In this document: piece after piece, positions 38,056 to 46,398 of the stretch
How the letters are laid out: each line of letters begins with the position of its first letter
How positions within the stretch are numbered: the stretch's first letter is position 1
Source: Sulfitobacter sp. LCG007
GTDB taxonomy: Bacteria; Pseudomonadota; Alphaproteobacteria; Rhodobacterales; Rhodobacteraceae
DNA: 64,000 bases
Direction of reading: 5' to 3'
Assembly: GCF_040801785.1 (NCBI RefSeq)
Contig: NZ_CP161805.1
Coordinates: forward strand, 682,001 to 746,000
The notes under the pieces: generated by a model
Database searches by the model: none
What the model was told of the DNA's origin: nothing
Seen by the model: only the letters and a program-made list of their open reading frames with translations
Program-made: the position numbers and the translations under genes

Positions 38056-38904
38056 ATGACGCGCAATCTCGTCGGCTGGCTGCAAGCGGCGCCGCTTGCC
38101 CTTGTCCTGCTGTGCTTCCTGGCAGCCCCTATCGCCATGATCGTCAGTGTCAGCTTCTGGGGCGCCACCGAATACTCGATCTATCCGGCCTTCCAGTTCG
38201 ACAACTACGAGTTCCTTCTTGGGTCCGAGGTCACGCGTCGGGTGTTTTTCGCCACGTTCCGCTATGCCGCGATCACCTGGGCGCTGACGCTGCTGATCGG
38301 CTTCACCGTCGCCTATTTCCTCGCGTTCCACATTCGCAGCCAGACCTGGCAGATCGCGCTGTTCCTGGTCTGCACGATCCCCTTCTGGACGTCGAACATC
38401 ATCCGCATGATCTCGTGGATCCCCTTCCTCGGGCGCAACGGGATCGCCAACAGCGCGCTGATGGACTGGGGCGTGATCGACGCGCCGCTCGAATGGCTGC
38501 TCTACTCCGATTTTTCCGTGATCCTGGCCTTCGTGCATCTCTACACGCTCTTCATGGTCGTTCCGATCTTCAACACGATGATGCGCATCGACAAATCCCT
38601 CATTGAGGCGGCCTACGACGCCGGTGCGACCGGTTGGCAGACCCTCTGGCACGTAATCGTGCCGCTGACCAAGCCGGGCATCATGATCGGGACGATCTTC
38701 GTCGTGACCCTCGTGATGGGCGACTTCATCACCGTGCGCTTCATGTCAGGCTCGCAGCGCGCCAACGTGGGGCGGCTGATCTCGAATGACATCGGGCTGC
38801 TGCAATACCCGTCCGCAGCGGCCACCGCCGTCGTGCTGCTGTGCACGGTGCTGATCGTGATTGCGATCCTCCTGCGCTTCGTCAACATCCGCAAGGAGCT
38901 TTGA
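38056..38904 (+). CDS. ABC permease, PotB-like
   Basis: The 282-residue permease has about six hydrophobic segments and the EAA loop EAAYDAGATGWQTLWHVIVP before the last helices, which docks on the ATPase. GGGGAG precedes the ATG. It is followed 3 bp later by the second permease, with which it would form a heterodimer. Confidence 0.9.
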   Translation: MTRNLVGWLQAAPLALVLLCFLAAPIAMIVSVSFWGATEYSIYPAFQFDNYEFLLGSEVTRRVFFATFRYAAITWALTLLIGFTVAYFLAFHIRSQTWQIALFLVCTIPFWTSNIIRMISWIPFLGRNGIANSALMDWGVIDAPLEWLLYSDFSVILAFVHLYTLFMVVPIFNTMMRIDKSLIEAAYDAGATGWQTLWHVIVPLTKPGIMIGTIFVVTLVMGDFITVRFMSGSQRANVGRLISNDIGLLQYPSAAATAVVLLCTVLIVIAILLRFVNIRKEL

Positions 38905-38907
38905 GCG

Positions 38908-39744
38908 ATGGAGAGCCGTCCCACTTCCTTCTATGTGCTCGCGGCCTTCTTCGGGCTTTTCGTGCTGTTTCTCTACGGGCCGACGATCACCATCGGCATC
39001 CTCAGCTTCCAGGGTCCGCAGGGCGGGCTGACCTTTCCGATGAACGGAGTATCGACCTACTGGTTCCGCGACCTCTTCGAGCAGCAGGCCGTCGGAGACA
39101 TCTGGGGTGCGTTCCGTCGAAGCCTCGCGCTGGGGCTGCTGGTGATGGTCACGACGGTCGTCGTCTCGGTCATGGCGGGCCTGGCCTTCCGCAAGCGCTT
39201 CGCGGGCTCGGGGCTGCTGTTTTACGCCGCGATCACGTCTCTGGTCATCCCCTCGATCCTGATCTCGCTGGGGGTCGGGCTGATCTTCAACCAGCTCGGG
39301 ATCCCGGTACACTGGGCGACATCGGGCTTCGGGTCCCAGCTTACCTGGACGCTGCCCTTCGGCCTGCTGATCATGTTCGCGGTCTTCAATCGCTTCGACA
39401 AGAGCTACGAGGAGGCCGCGCGCGACCAGGGGGCGACCGCCTGGCAGACGCTGCGCTTCGTCGTCTTGCCGATCATCGCGCCCTCGCTGATCGGCGTGGC
39501 GCTGTTCGGCTTCACGCTCAGCTATGACGAATTCGCACGGACCCTACTGACGTCTGGCAGCTACAATACGCTGCCGCTCGAGGTCTTCGGGATGACCACG
39601 AATGTCACGACGCCGGTGATCTATGCCCTGGGCACCCTGACGACGGCGTTTTCGCTGCTCGTCATCGCCGCTTTCCTGCTGTCGGTCTGGATCCTGGGCA
39701 AGCGCCGCGCCCGTCTGGGCTCGGATGCCGGAAAGGGTGTGTGA
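38908..39744 (+). CDS. ABC permease, PotC-like
   Basis: The 278-residue permease has the EAA loop EEAARDQGATAWQTLRFVVLP and about six membrane segments. It starts 3 bp after the PotB-like gene, and its stop overlaps the racemase-like gene by one base (TGATG), so the enzyme gene is translated with the transporter. Confidence 0.9.
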   Translation: MESRPTSFYVLAAFFGLFVLFLYGPTITIGILSFQGPQGGLTFPMNGVSTYWFRDLFEQQAVGDIWGAFRRSLALGLLVMVTTVVVSVMAGLAFRKRFAGSGLLFYAAITSLVIPSILISLGVGLIFNQLGIPVHWATSGFGSQLTWTLPFGLLIMFAVFNRFDKSYEEAARDQGATAWQTLRFVVLPIIAPSLIGVALFGFTLSYDEFARTLLTSGSYNTLPLEVFGMTTNVTTPVIYALGTLTTAFSLLVIAAFLLSVWILGKRRARLGSDAGKGV

Positions 39745-40445
39745 TGCGGCTGGTCTACATCAATCCGAACGCCACCGAGACGATGACCCGGGGCATCGTG
39801 GCCGCGGCGCGGGCGGCCCTGCCGGGGGTCGAGATCAGCGGCATGACCAACCTTGCGGGGCCCGCGGCGATAGAGGGGCCGGAAGACGGAGAGGCGGCGC
39901 TGCCGGGGCTCTTGGCATGCGTCGCGCAGGCGCGGGATGCGGGCGCCTCGGCCATCGTCATCGCCTGTTTCGACGATACCGGGCTGGCCGACACGCGGGC
40001 GCGGGCCGGTTGCCCCGTATTGGGGATCGGACAGTCCGCTTATGTCATGGCCACGCTTCTGGGGCTGCGCTTTTCGGTCGTCACGTCGCTGCCCGTGTCC
40101 GTGCCGGTGATCCGCCAGAATGTCGAAGCCGGCGGGTTCGGAGGTTTCTGCGCGTCGATCCGGGCCAGCGGATTGGCGGTGCTGACCATCGACGAGGCTG
40201 GCGATGCCACGCGCGCGCGGATCGCGGAAGAGATCGCGGCGGCACGCGACGACGACGGGGCAGAGGCGGTCATCCTTGGCTGCGCGGGGATGGCCCCGAT
40301 GGCGGGCGATCTGGCGACGCGCAGCGGGGTGCGGCTTGTCGACGGCGTCGCCGCCTCGGCGCATCTCGCTGCGGCGGCGGCCGGGTTCTCGGCTTCGCAG
40401 GGTGGTCCTGCGCAGGCGCTCAGTCGAGCTCGACAACAGCCTTGA
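39744..40445 (+). CDS. Asp/Glu/hydantoin racemase-family protein
   Basis: The 233-residue protein matches the hydantoin-racemase group: MRLVYINPNATETMT at the N terminus, first catalytic Cys in VIACFDDTG, and second Cys in VILGCAGMA. Two-cysteine racemases invert a carbon next to a carbonyl. A GTG at 39741 is in frame, but the ATG at 39744 is preferred. There is no hydantoinase or carbamoylase in the window, so the substrate may be another 5-substituted ring or amino acid. Its 3' end overlaps the convergent dehydrogenase by 26 bp. Confidence 0.85.
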   Translation: MRLVYINPNATETMTRGIVAAARAALPGVEISGMTNLAGPAAIEGPEDGEAALPGLLACVAQARDAGASAIVIACFDDTGLADTRARAGCPVLGIGQSAYVMATLLGLRFSVVTSLPVSVPVIRQNVEAGGFGGFCASIRASGLAVLTIDEAGDATRARIAEEIAAARDDDGAEAVILGCAGMAPMAGDLATRSGVRLVDGVAASAHLAAAAAGFSASQGGPAQALSRARQQP

Positions 40446-41406
40446 TCAGACCCGCCTTGTCCGCGGCCCATTGCGCAATATCGTCCGGCGCGTCGTGTAG
40501 CCGGGTCCGGTGGGTGATCACGCGGCTGATGTCCGCCTCGCCTGTCCGGATGGCGGCGATGACGCGATCGAAGTCCTCGGTCGTCGCGTTGCGGCTTGCC
40601 AGCAGACGCATTTCCTTCCGGTGGAAATCGGGATCCGAAAAGCTGATCGACGCCTTGAGGACACCCACCAGCGTCAGCGTCCCCCCCGGCGCGACAAGTT
40701 CGAAGCTCGCCTGCATGGCCGCCTGGCTGCCCGTCGCGTCGAACACATGGTCGAAGTCCTCGCGGGTGGGGGACGCCGACGCGGAGGCCCCGGCGATCTC
40801 GGCAACCCGCTCCGCCCGCGCGGTGTCGAGATCGGCAAGCGCAACCTCGCAGCCCGCGAGCCGGGCAAAGAGCGCGACGCCCAGACCGATGGGGCCCGCA
40901 CCCACCACGAGCGTCCGCTCGCCCGGGCGCGGCGCGGCCCGGCGCACCGCATGGGCCCCGATCGCCAGGAATTCGACCGACGCGCACTGGTCGGGCGAAA
41001 GCCCATCCGCCTTCACGAGATTTGCCAGCGGAACCGCGAGAAGCTCGGCCATGCCCCCATCGCAATGCACGCCAAGGACCGAGATACGCTCGCAGCAGTT
41101 CGGCCTGCCGACCTTGCAGGTCCTGCACGCGCCGCAGGAGAGGTAGGGGTTCACGGTGCAGATCTCGCCCGGTTCGAAATCCGATCCGGGCGGCGCGGAT
41201 ACGAGTTCCACCGCCAGTTCATGCCCCATTACCCGCGGATACTCCAGGAACGGGTGCTTGCCTTCGTAGATGTGATAGTCGGTCCCGCAGATGCCGACAC
41301 GTTTCGGCCGTACCAGCGCGTCGCCCGGGCCGCAGACGGGAAGGGGGCGGCCCTCGACGGCGAGCTTGCCCGGAGCGCTGCAAACGAGCACGGTCATGTT
41401 CTGCAT
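40420..41406 (-). CDS. Zinc-dependent medium-chain alcohol dehydrogenase (RspB/L-gulonate dehydrogenase-like)
   Basis: The 328-residue MDR enzyme shows catalytic zinc ligands in GICGTDYH and GHELAVEL, the structural zinc site CGACRTCKVGRPNCC, and the coenzyme loop VVGAGPIGLGVALFA. It resembles sugar-acid/polyol dehydrogenases such as RspB. The ATG at 41406 follows a GGGGGA stretch; an internal ATG at 41397 is possible. It is tail to tail with the racemase gene and head to head with the AI-2E gene. The substrate is not determined. Confidence 0.86.
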   Translation of the reverse strand: MQNMTVLVCSAPGKLAVEGRPLPVCGPGDALVRPKRVGICGTDYHIYEGKHPFLEYPRVMGHELAVELVSAPPGSDFEPGEICTVNPYLSCGACRTCKVGRPNCCERISVLGVHCDGGMAELLAVPLANLVKADGLSPDQCASVEFLAIGAHAVRRAAPRPGERTLVVGAGPIGLGVALFARLAGCEVALADLDTARAERVAEIAGASASASPTREDFDHVFDATGSQAAMQASFELVAPGGTLTLVGVLKASISFSDPDFHRKEMRLLASRNATTEDFDRVIAAIRTGEADISRVITHRTRLHDAPDDIAQWAADKAGLIKAVVELD

Positions 41407-41440
41407 CCCGCCGTCCCCCTTCGGCACTGTCAGTCCGCAA

Positions 41441-41464
41441 GGCAGCGCCCCGAATGGCGCTGCC
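41441..41464. repeat. Perfect inverted repeat upstream of dehydrogenase gene
   Basis: GGCAGCGCC (41441-41449) and GGCGCTGCC (41456-41464) flank a 6-base loop, 35 bases upstream of the minus-strand dehydrogenase start. It could be an operator or a leader hairpin of that gene. Confidence 0.5.
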
Positions 41465-41518
41465 AACCCTCCCATGCTTCCTAGCCGACCCGCCTGCGCG
41501 GGGCAATTCGGCGGTTGA

Positions 41519-41544
41519 GGAACGACTCCGTCCGGTTGCGCGTT
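41519..41544 (+). promoter_or_regulatory. EcfG-type general-stress promoter for the AI-2E gene
   Basis: GGAAC (41519-41523), a 17-base spacer and CGTT (41541-41544) match the consensus of the alphaproteobacterial general-stress sigma factor (GGAAC, 16-17, CGTT). The AI-2E gene starts 28 bases downstream. Confidence 0.65.
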
Positions 41545-41572
41545 GTGATGCAATCGGGGTTGGAGCAACCAC

Positions 41573-42733
41573 ATGGCGACGGAAGATACTGCAAACAGCG
41601 CCGAGGTCGTGCCTTCGCCTGACGAGACAGAATTGCTGCTCAGGTCCATCCGCAGGTATATCCGCTTCATCGTCTTCTTCTGCGCCTGCGTTGCACTTTT
41701 CTTTGCGAAGGAAGTGATCCTGCCCTTCGTGCTGGCGCTGCTGATCGCCCTGACGCTCAGCCCGGTAACGCGCTACTTCTCGCGCTACGGCATTCCATCC
41801 ATCCTGACGGCCGTGACCCTGATCTTCTTTGTCGCCTCGGCTGTCACCGCAGGCGGCTACCTGCTCAGCGGTCCGGTCTCGGAGTGGATCGATCAGGCGC
41901 CGCAGATAAAGAGCCAGCTCGAGGAAAAGCTGCGCAACATCTCGGCTTCGCTGAGTACGGTCCGCGAGGCGTCGCAGCAGGTCGAGGAATTTGCCGACGG
42001 AGCCAAGGATCCCGAGGTCATGAAAGTGACCATCGACCAGCCTGGCATCCTTGATTCCGCCGCGCAGAACCTCGCGTCCTTCGCGGCGACGGCACTGGTG
42101 TCGCTCGTGCTGGCGCTGTTCCTCCTTGCCTCCGGCGACATGTTCTACGTGAAGCTCGTCGAAAGCTTCTCGCGATTCGGCGACAAGAAGCGGGCGTTGA
42201 AGGTGGCCTATGGCATCGAGGAACGGATTTCGCGATACCTGCTGTCGATCACGATCATCAATGCCGGTCTGGGCATCGTCGTCGGCGCGGGCCTGTGGGC
42301 CATCGGAATGCCCCAGCCCGTCATGTGGGGCGTGATCGCCTTTCTGGTCAATTTCCTGCCCTATATCGGCTCGCTCGCGGGCATTCTGCTGACCGCCGCG
42401 GTGTCGATCGTCACCTTCGACAGCCTCAGCTATGCGTTGCTGGCCCCGGGGTTCTACCTGCTCGCGACCACGATCGAGGGGCAGTTCGTCACGCCCGTGG
42501 TGGTCGGACGGCGGCTTGAGATAAACGCGGTCTGCGTTTTCGCGACGGTGGTGTTCTGGGCCTGGATGTGGGGCGTCGCGGGAGCTCTGACTGCCGTACC
42601 TTTCCTCGTCTGTTTCAAGGTGCTGTGCGACCATGTCCCGGCCCTTGCGACGGTCAACAACTTCATGGGCGGGTCCAACCTTGGCGGTACCTTCGATCCC
42701 CTGAGGCGCGAACCGGTGGAAGCAGGCGAATGA
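41573..42733 (+). CDS. AI-2E family transporter (PerM/YdiK-like)
   Basis: The 386-residue membrane protein belongs to the AI-2E family (UPF0118), with an N-terminal paired hydrophobic segment, a periplasmic stretch (about residues 100-160) and the conserved PQPVMWGVIAFLVNFLPYIGS membrane region. Family members export AI-2 or act as Na+/H+ antiporters; the precise role is open. An EcfG-like promoter lies directly upstream, and such genes are common members of general-stress regulons. Confidence 0.88.
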   Translation: MATEDTANSAEVVPSPDETELLLRSIRRYIRFIVFFCACVALFFAKEVILPFVLALLIALTLSPVTRYFSRYGIPSILTAVTLIFFVASAVTAGGYLLSGPVSEWIDQAPQIKSQLEEKLRNISASLSTVREASQQVEEFADGAKDPEVMKVTIDQPGILDSAAQNLASFAATALVSLVLALFLLASGDMFYVKLVESFSRFGDKKRALKVAYGIEERISRYLLSITIINAGLGIVVGAGLWAIGMPQPVMWGVIAFLVNFLPYIGSLAGILLTAAVSIVTFDSLSYALLAPGFYLLATTIEGQFVTPVVVGRRLEINAVCVFATVVFWAWMWGVAGALTAVPFLVCFKVLCDHVPALATVNNFMGGSNLGGTFDPLRREPVEAGE

Positions 42734-42780
42734 TGCCCGGCCTGTGCACGCATTGTTGATCGCACCGGACCGGACCGCGA

Positions 42781-42805
42781 GGAACCAACTTGCAGCGTAC
42801 CGGTT
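42781..42805 (+). promoter_or_regulatory. EcfG-like promoter for COG4529 gene (one mismatch)
   Basis: GGAAC (42781-42785) is followed after 16 bases by GGTT (42802-42805), in front of the GTG start at 42839. The core GTT is kept but the first -10 base differs from CGTT. Confidence 0.5.
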
Positions 42806-42838
42806 TACTTCTGTCGGTCCAGCCCCGGAGGGTTCGCA

Positions 42839-44512
42839 GTGACATCGATTTCAGTGATTGGCTGCGGGCCGATGGGACTTTACGCACTCAAGCGGCTTGT
42901 GTCCTGCGACAGACCCCTCGACATTACCATATTCGAAAGCTCCTCGACGCCCGGTATCGGGATGCCCTATCGGTCGGACACGACGTCCGACGAGATGCTG
43001 TGCAACGCCTTCAGCCGCGAGATCCCGAGCTTTACCCAGCCCTTCGTCGACTGGCTGCGCGACCAGCCCTCCGACTTTCTCGCCCGATTCGGTATCTCTC
43101 CCGAGAATGCCGGATCGCGGGACTTCTACCCGCGCACGCTGCTAGGTCTTTATCTCGGCGCGGAATTCGACGCGATCACGGCGCGTGCGGAACAAGACGG
43201 GCATCGGATCGTCGTTCGGGCCCGGCATCAGGTTACGGACGTCGTCCCGCAAGCCGCTGGCACCCTCATCAAGGGCAATTCGCCGGATGGCGATTTCAGC
43301 ATCGAGTCAGACGAGGTAATCATCGCGACGGGCCATAGATGGCCTGAAGACCCCGAGATCGGTGGGGTGCCGCTGGTGTCCCCCTGGCCAGCCGAGCGAT
43401 TGACCGGGCTTCCTGCCGGGCGGATCGGAGTCATTGGCGCATCGCTCTCGGCAATCGATGTCACGCTAACGCTCGCGGCGACCCATGGAAGTTTCGACCA
43501 CTCCGACGCCGGCGTGCGCTGGTTGCCGAACGATGGCAGCGACGCCTTCCGCGTGACGCTTCTGTCGCAGAAGGGGATCATGCCAGAGCCCGATTTCTGG
43601 TACCCCTTTCCCTACGAGCCGCTGGCGCATCTTTCCGAGCAGGGGGTGGCGGATGAGATCGAGAAAGGCGCCGAGGGACTTCTCGAGCGGTTGTTCGATC
43701 TTTTGCTGCGCGACCTCGACGCGGAGGATCCCGCCTATCTCGAGCAGCTTGGCGAAGGCGCGCGCAGCATCGAAGGCTTCGGTCCCGCCTATTTCGCCCG
43801 CCGCGCGGAAGTCGGCGGTCTGCGCTCGGTGCGCAACATGTATCGCGATGCGCTCGATGCCGTGGCGAAGAAGGAAACCATTCCCAGCCGCTATGTGCTT
43901 CTGCGCGCCGACGCGAACTTCGATCTCGGATTGAGGGCGCTTGGCGACGCGGATTACGACAGGTTCAGAAAGCATCTTCTGCCGGTTTTCGCGGATGCCT
44001 ATGCCGCCGTGCCGCACCGTTCGGTCCAGCGGCTTCTCGCGCTCCACGAGGCGGGGGTGCTGGCGCTTCAGTCAACCGGGTCCGATGTCCGGTATGCGGC
44101 GCTTCCGGAAGGCCGCGTCTCGGCGACCGTCGAGGGCGAGGAGATGGTCTTCGACGTGATGATCGACGCGCGCGGCCAGCAGGCGGAAGGCGTTGACGCG
44201 CTTCCTTTCCCAAGCCTCACCGCGCAACTGGGACCAGAGCCTGTGACGGAACCGTTCCGTCTGGATCCCGGAGAGACGCCGGGCGGCGGCATCTACTGCC
44301 TTGCACTTCCGCAATTGCTCGAACGCTATCCGTTTTCGCAGGGGCTCGAGAATTGCTCCGAACTTTCCAGGATCGCCGTCGACGACCTGCTTGGACGGCT
44401 CTTCGCGAGCGATGACGGATCCGTGGCATGTGACGGGACTTCGGTCCGCGAGCAGGGCGCATCACCTGTAACACCGGACGTCGGACGCGGATCCGAACGG
44501 CCTGCCGCCTGA
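42839..44512 (+). CDS. FAD/NAD(P)-binding protein, COG4529 type
   Basis: The 557-residue protein starts ISVIGCGPMGLYALKRL (dinucleotide fold) and has the GIGMPYRS segment and IIATGHRWPED, as in the FAD-NAD(P)-binding family (NAD_binding_9). The start is a GTG with GGAGG eight bases upstream. The biochemical reaction of this family is mostly unknown; some members are peptide or amine N-hydroxylase-like. The GH13 gene follows after 11 bp, so the two form one unit. Confidence 0.8.
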   Translation: MTSISVIGCGPMGLYALKRLVSCDRPLDITIFESSSTPGIGMPYRSDTTSDEMLCNAFSREIPSFTQPFVDWLRDQPSDFLARFGISPENAGSRDFYPRTLLGLYLGAEFDAITARAEQDGHRIVVRARHQVTDVVPQAAGTLIKGNSPDGDFSIESDEVIIATGHRWPEDPEIGGVPLVSPWPAERLTGLPAGRIGVIGASLSAIDVTLTLAATHGSFDHSDAGVRWLPNDGSDAFRVTLLSQKGIMPEPDFWYPFPYEPLAHLSEQGVADEIEKGAEGLLERLFDLLLRDLDAEDPAYLEQLGEGARSIEGFGPAYFARRAEVGGLRSVRNMYRDALDAVAKKETIPSRYVLLRADANFDLGLRALGDADYDRFRKHLLPVFADAYAAVPHRSVQRLLALHEAGVLALQSTGSDVRYAALPEGRVSATVEGEEMVFDVMIDARGQQAEGVDALPFPSLTAQLGPEPVTEPFRLDPGETPGGGIYCLALPQLLERYPFSQGLENCSELSRIAVDDLLGRLFASDDGSVACDGTSVREQGASPVTPDVGRGSERPAA

Positions 44513-44523
44513 GGGCAATCCCG

Positions 44524-46290
44524 ATGAGCATCAACGAAGACGCGAAGCCCGGCATGGGGGCGATCCCGCATGACGGCGGGGTCGCATTCAGGGTCTGGGC
44601 CCCGAACGCAAGCAGCCTTTCGGTGGTCGGCGACTTCAACGACTGGGCCGAAGACAGACATCCGATGACATCGGAGCAGGGCGGATACTGGTACACCGAT
44701 GTTCCCGAGGCCAAGCCGGGGCAGGAGTATCGTTTCCTTATCGAGGGACCTGACGGCGCGCTCAGCCGGATCGACCCCTACGCGCGCGCAGTCACCAATT
44801 CCGTGGGAAATGGCGTCATCACGGACCTCGGACAGGCGCCGGACGATGGATTCACGCCGCCGCCCTGGAACGAGATGGTGATCTACGAGCTGCATATCGG
44901 GACGTTTGGCGGACAGGACGCGGACGGGGTCGGGACCTTCGACTCCGCGGTCGGACGCCTCGATCACCTGAAGTCGCTTGGCGTCAACGCGGTGCAGATC
45001 ATGCCGACCGCCGAATTCGCCGGCGACATGTCATGGGGCTACAATCCCGCGCATATCTTCGCGGTCGAAACGGCCTACGGTGGGCCCGAGGGGTTCCGCG
45101 CCTTTGTCCGCGCGGCGCATGAGGCTGGCATGGCCGTGATCCTCGATGTCGTCTACAACCACTTCGGACCCAGCGACCTCGACCTCTGGCGCTTTGACGG
45201 CTGGGGAGAAGGCGAGGCGGGCGGAATCTATTTCTACAACGACTGGCGCGCCGAGACGCCCTGGGGCGCGACGCGGCCCGACTACGGCAGGCCCGAGGTC
45301 CGGCAGTTCATCCGAGACAACGCGCTCTTCTGGCTGGAAGCCTACGGCGTGGACGGTCTGCGCTGGGACATGACGCTCTACATCCGCAACGTGTCGGAGG
45401 ACGAGGGCGACGACGCGCAGTATCTCGAGGACGGCTGGTCGCTGATGCAGTGGGTCAACGACGAGATCGCCGAGCGTTTCCCGGGGCGCATCACGATCGC
45501 CGAGGACCTTCGCACCAAGGATGCCGTGACGGCAGGGACCGCCGACAACGGAGCGGGCTTCGGCGCGCAGTGGGATGCCGATTTCGTGCATCCGGTCCGC
45601 GAGGTGCTCACCACGCCCCTGGACGAGGACCGCAGCATGCAGGCCCTGGCCGGCGCTCTGACCAAGACCTACAATGGCGATCCGTTGCAGCGGGTGGTCT
45701 ATACCGAAAGTCACGACGAGGTGGCGAACGGCAAGGCACGCGTCCCTCATGAGATCGACAGCGACGACCAGACGGCATGGCATGCGCAGAAGCGTTCGAC
45801 CCTTGGCGCCGCGATGGTGTTCTTTTCGCCGGGCATTCCGATGATCTTCCAGGGACAGGAGTTCCTGCAAGGCGACTGGTTCGACGACAGCGTGCCGCTC
45901 GACTGGTCGCAGCGCGAGGATTTCCGCGGCATCATCCGGCTGTATCGCGATCTGGTGAAGCTCAGGCTCGAGCTTCGGGCGCTCTCGGGGCGGGGTGTCG
46001 AGATCCTTCTCGCGGACGAGGAAAGGAAGCTTTTCGTTTTCCGCAGGTTCGACGCCGACGATCAGCCGGGTGCGGTCATCGCGATGAACTTCCAGGCGGA
46101 AGAGGCCCGCGATATCGCCATCAGCGTTCCCGAGGGCCAATGGACGCTGCGGCTGAACACGGACTGGCAGGGCTACAGCAAGGACTTCGGCGATTTCCAC
46201 ACCACGGACATGCATGTCGAAGAGGTCGACGGGGCCCGCACAGGCAGCTTCTCGGTCGGACCCTATTCCGCGGTTCTCTTCACCTCCTGA
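44524..46290 (+). CDS. GH13 alpha-amylase-family enzyme, branching-enzyme/TreZ-like
   Basis: The 588-residue enzyme has CBM48 (VAFRVWAPNASSLSVVGDFN) and a complete GH13 barrel: Asp282 in GVDGLRWDMTLY (nucleophile), Glu327 in TIAEDLR (acid/base) and His397-Asp398 in YTESHDE (third acid). It is near TreZ and short branching enzymes (GH13_10-like) and is distinct from both the TreZ and GlgB of the main operon. It lies 10 kb away from that operon and is coupled to the COG4529 gene. It may rework or branch storage glucan under stress. Confidence 0.85.
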   Translation: MSINEDAKPGMGAIPHDGGVAFRVWAPNASSLSVVGDFNDWAEDRHPMTSEQGGYWYTDVPEAKPGQEYRFLIEGPDGALSRIDPYARAVTNSVGNGVITDLGQAPDDGFTPPPWNEMVIYELHIGTFGGQDADGVGTFDSAVGRLDHLKSLGVNAVQIMPTAEFAGDMSWGYNPAHIFAVETAYGGPEGFRAFVRAAHEAGMAVILDVVYNHFGPSDLDLWRFDGWGEGEAGGIYFYNDWRAETPWGATRPDYGRPEVRQFIRDNALFWLEAYGVDGLRWDMTLYIRNVSEDEGDDAQYLEDGWSLMQWVNDEIAERFPGRITIAEDLRTKDAVTAGTADNGAGFGAQWDADFVHPVREVLTTPLDEDRSMQALAGALTKTYNGDPLQRVVYTESHDEVANGKARVPHEIDSDDQTAWHAQKRSTLGAAMVFFSPGIPMIFQGQEFLQGDWFDDSVPLDWSQREDFRGIIRLYRDLVKLRLELRALSGRGVEILLADEERKLFVFRRFDADDQPGAVIAMNFQAEEARDIAISVPEGQWTLRLNTDWQGYSKDFGDFHTTDMHVEEVDGARTGSFSVGPYSAVLFTS

Positions 46291-46307
46291 ACGCGACTTG
46301 CCGCCCC

Positions 46308-46360
46308 GCCACCGGGCGGTGGCACGCGAGCGGTACGGAACCATTTCCGCCCGCTCGCGT
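46308..46360 (+). terminator. Two consecutive hairpins after the GH13 gene
   Basis: GCCACC/GGTGGC (46308-46313, 46318-46323) forms one hairpin. ACGCGAGCGG (46324-46333) pairs with CCGCTCGCGT (46351-46360) to form a second, with an inner CGGAA/TTCCG stem. There is no T-run. The second hairpin overlaps an EcfG-like element for the next gene. Confidence 0.55.
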
Positions 46361-46361
46361 C
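46337..46361 (+). promoter_or_regulatory. Weak EcfG-like element before the YihY gene
   Basis: GGAAC (46337-46341), a 16-base spacer and CGTC (46358-46361, consensus CGTT) lie 37 bases before the YihY start, inside the hairpin region. One mismatch in the -10 core makes this uncertain. Confidence 0.4.
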
Positions 46362-46398
46362 ATTGGTGTGACATGGCCGGGAAGGGAACTGCCGTCAA

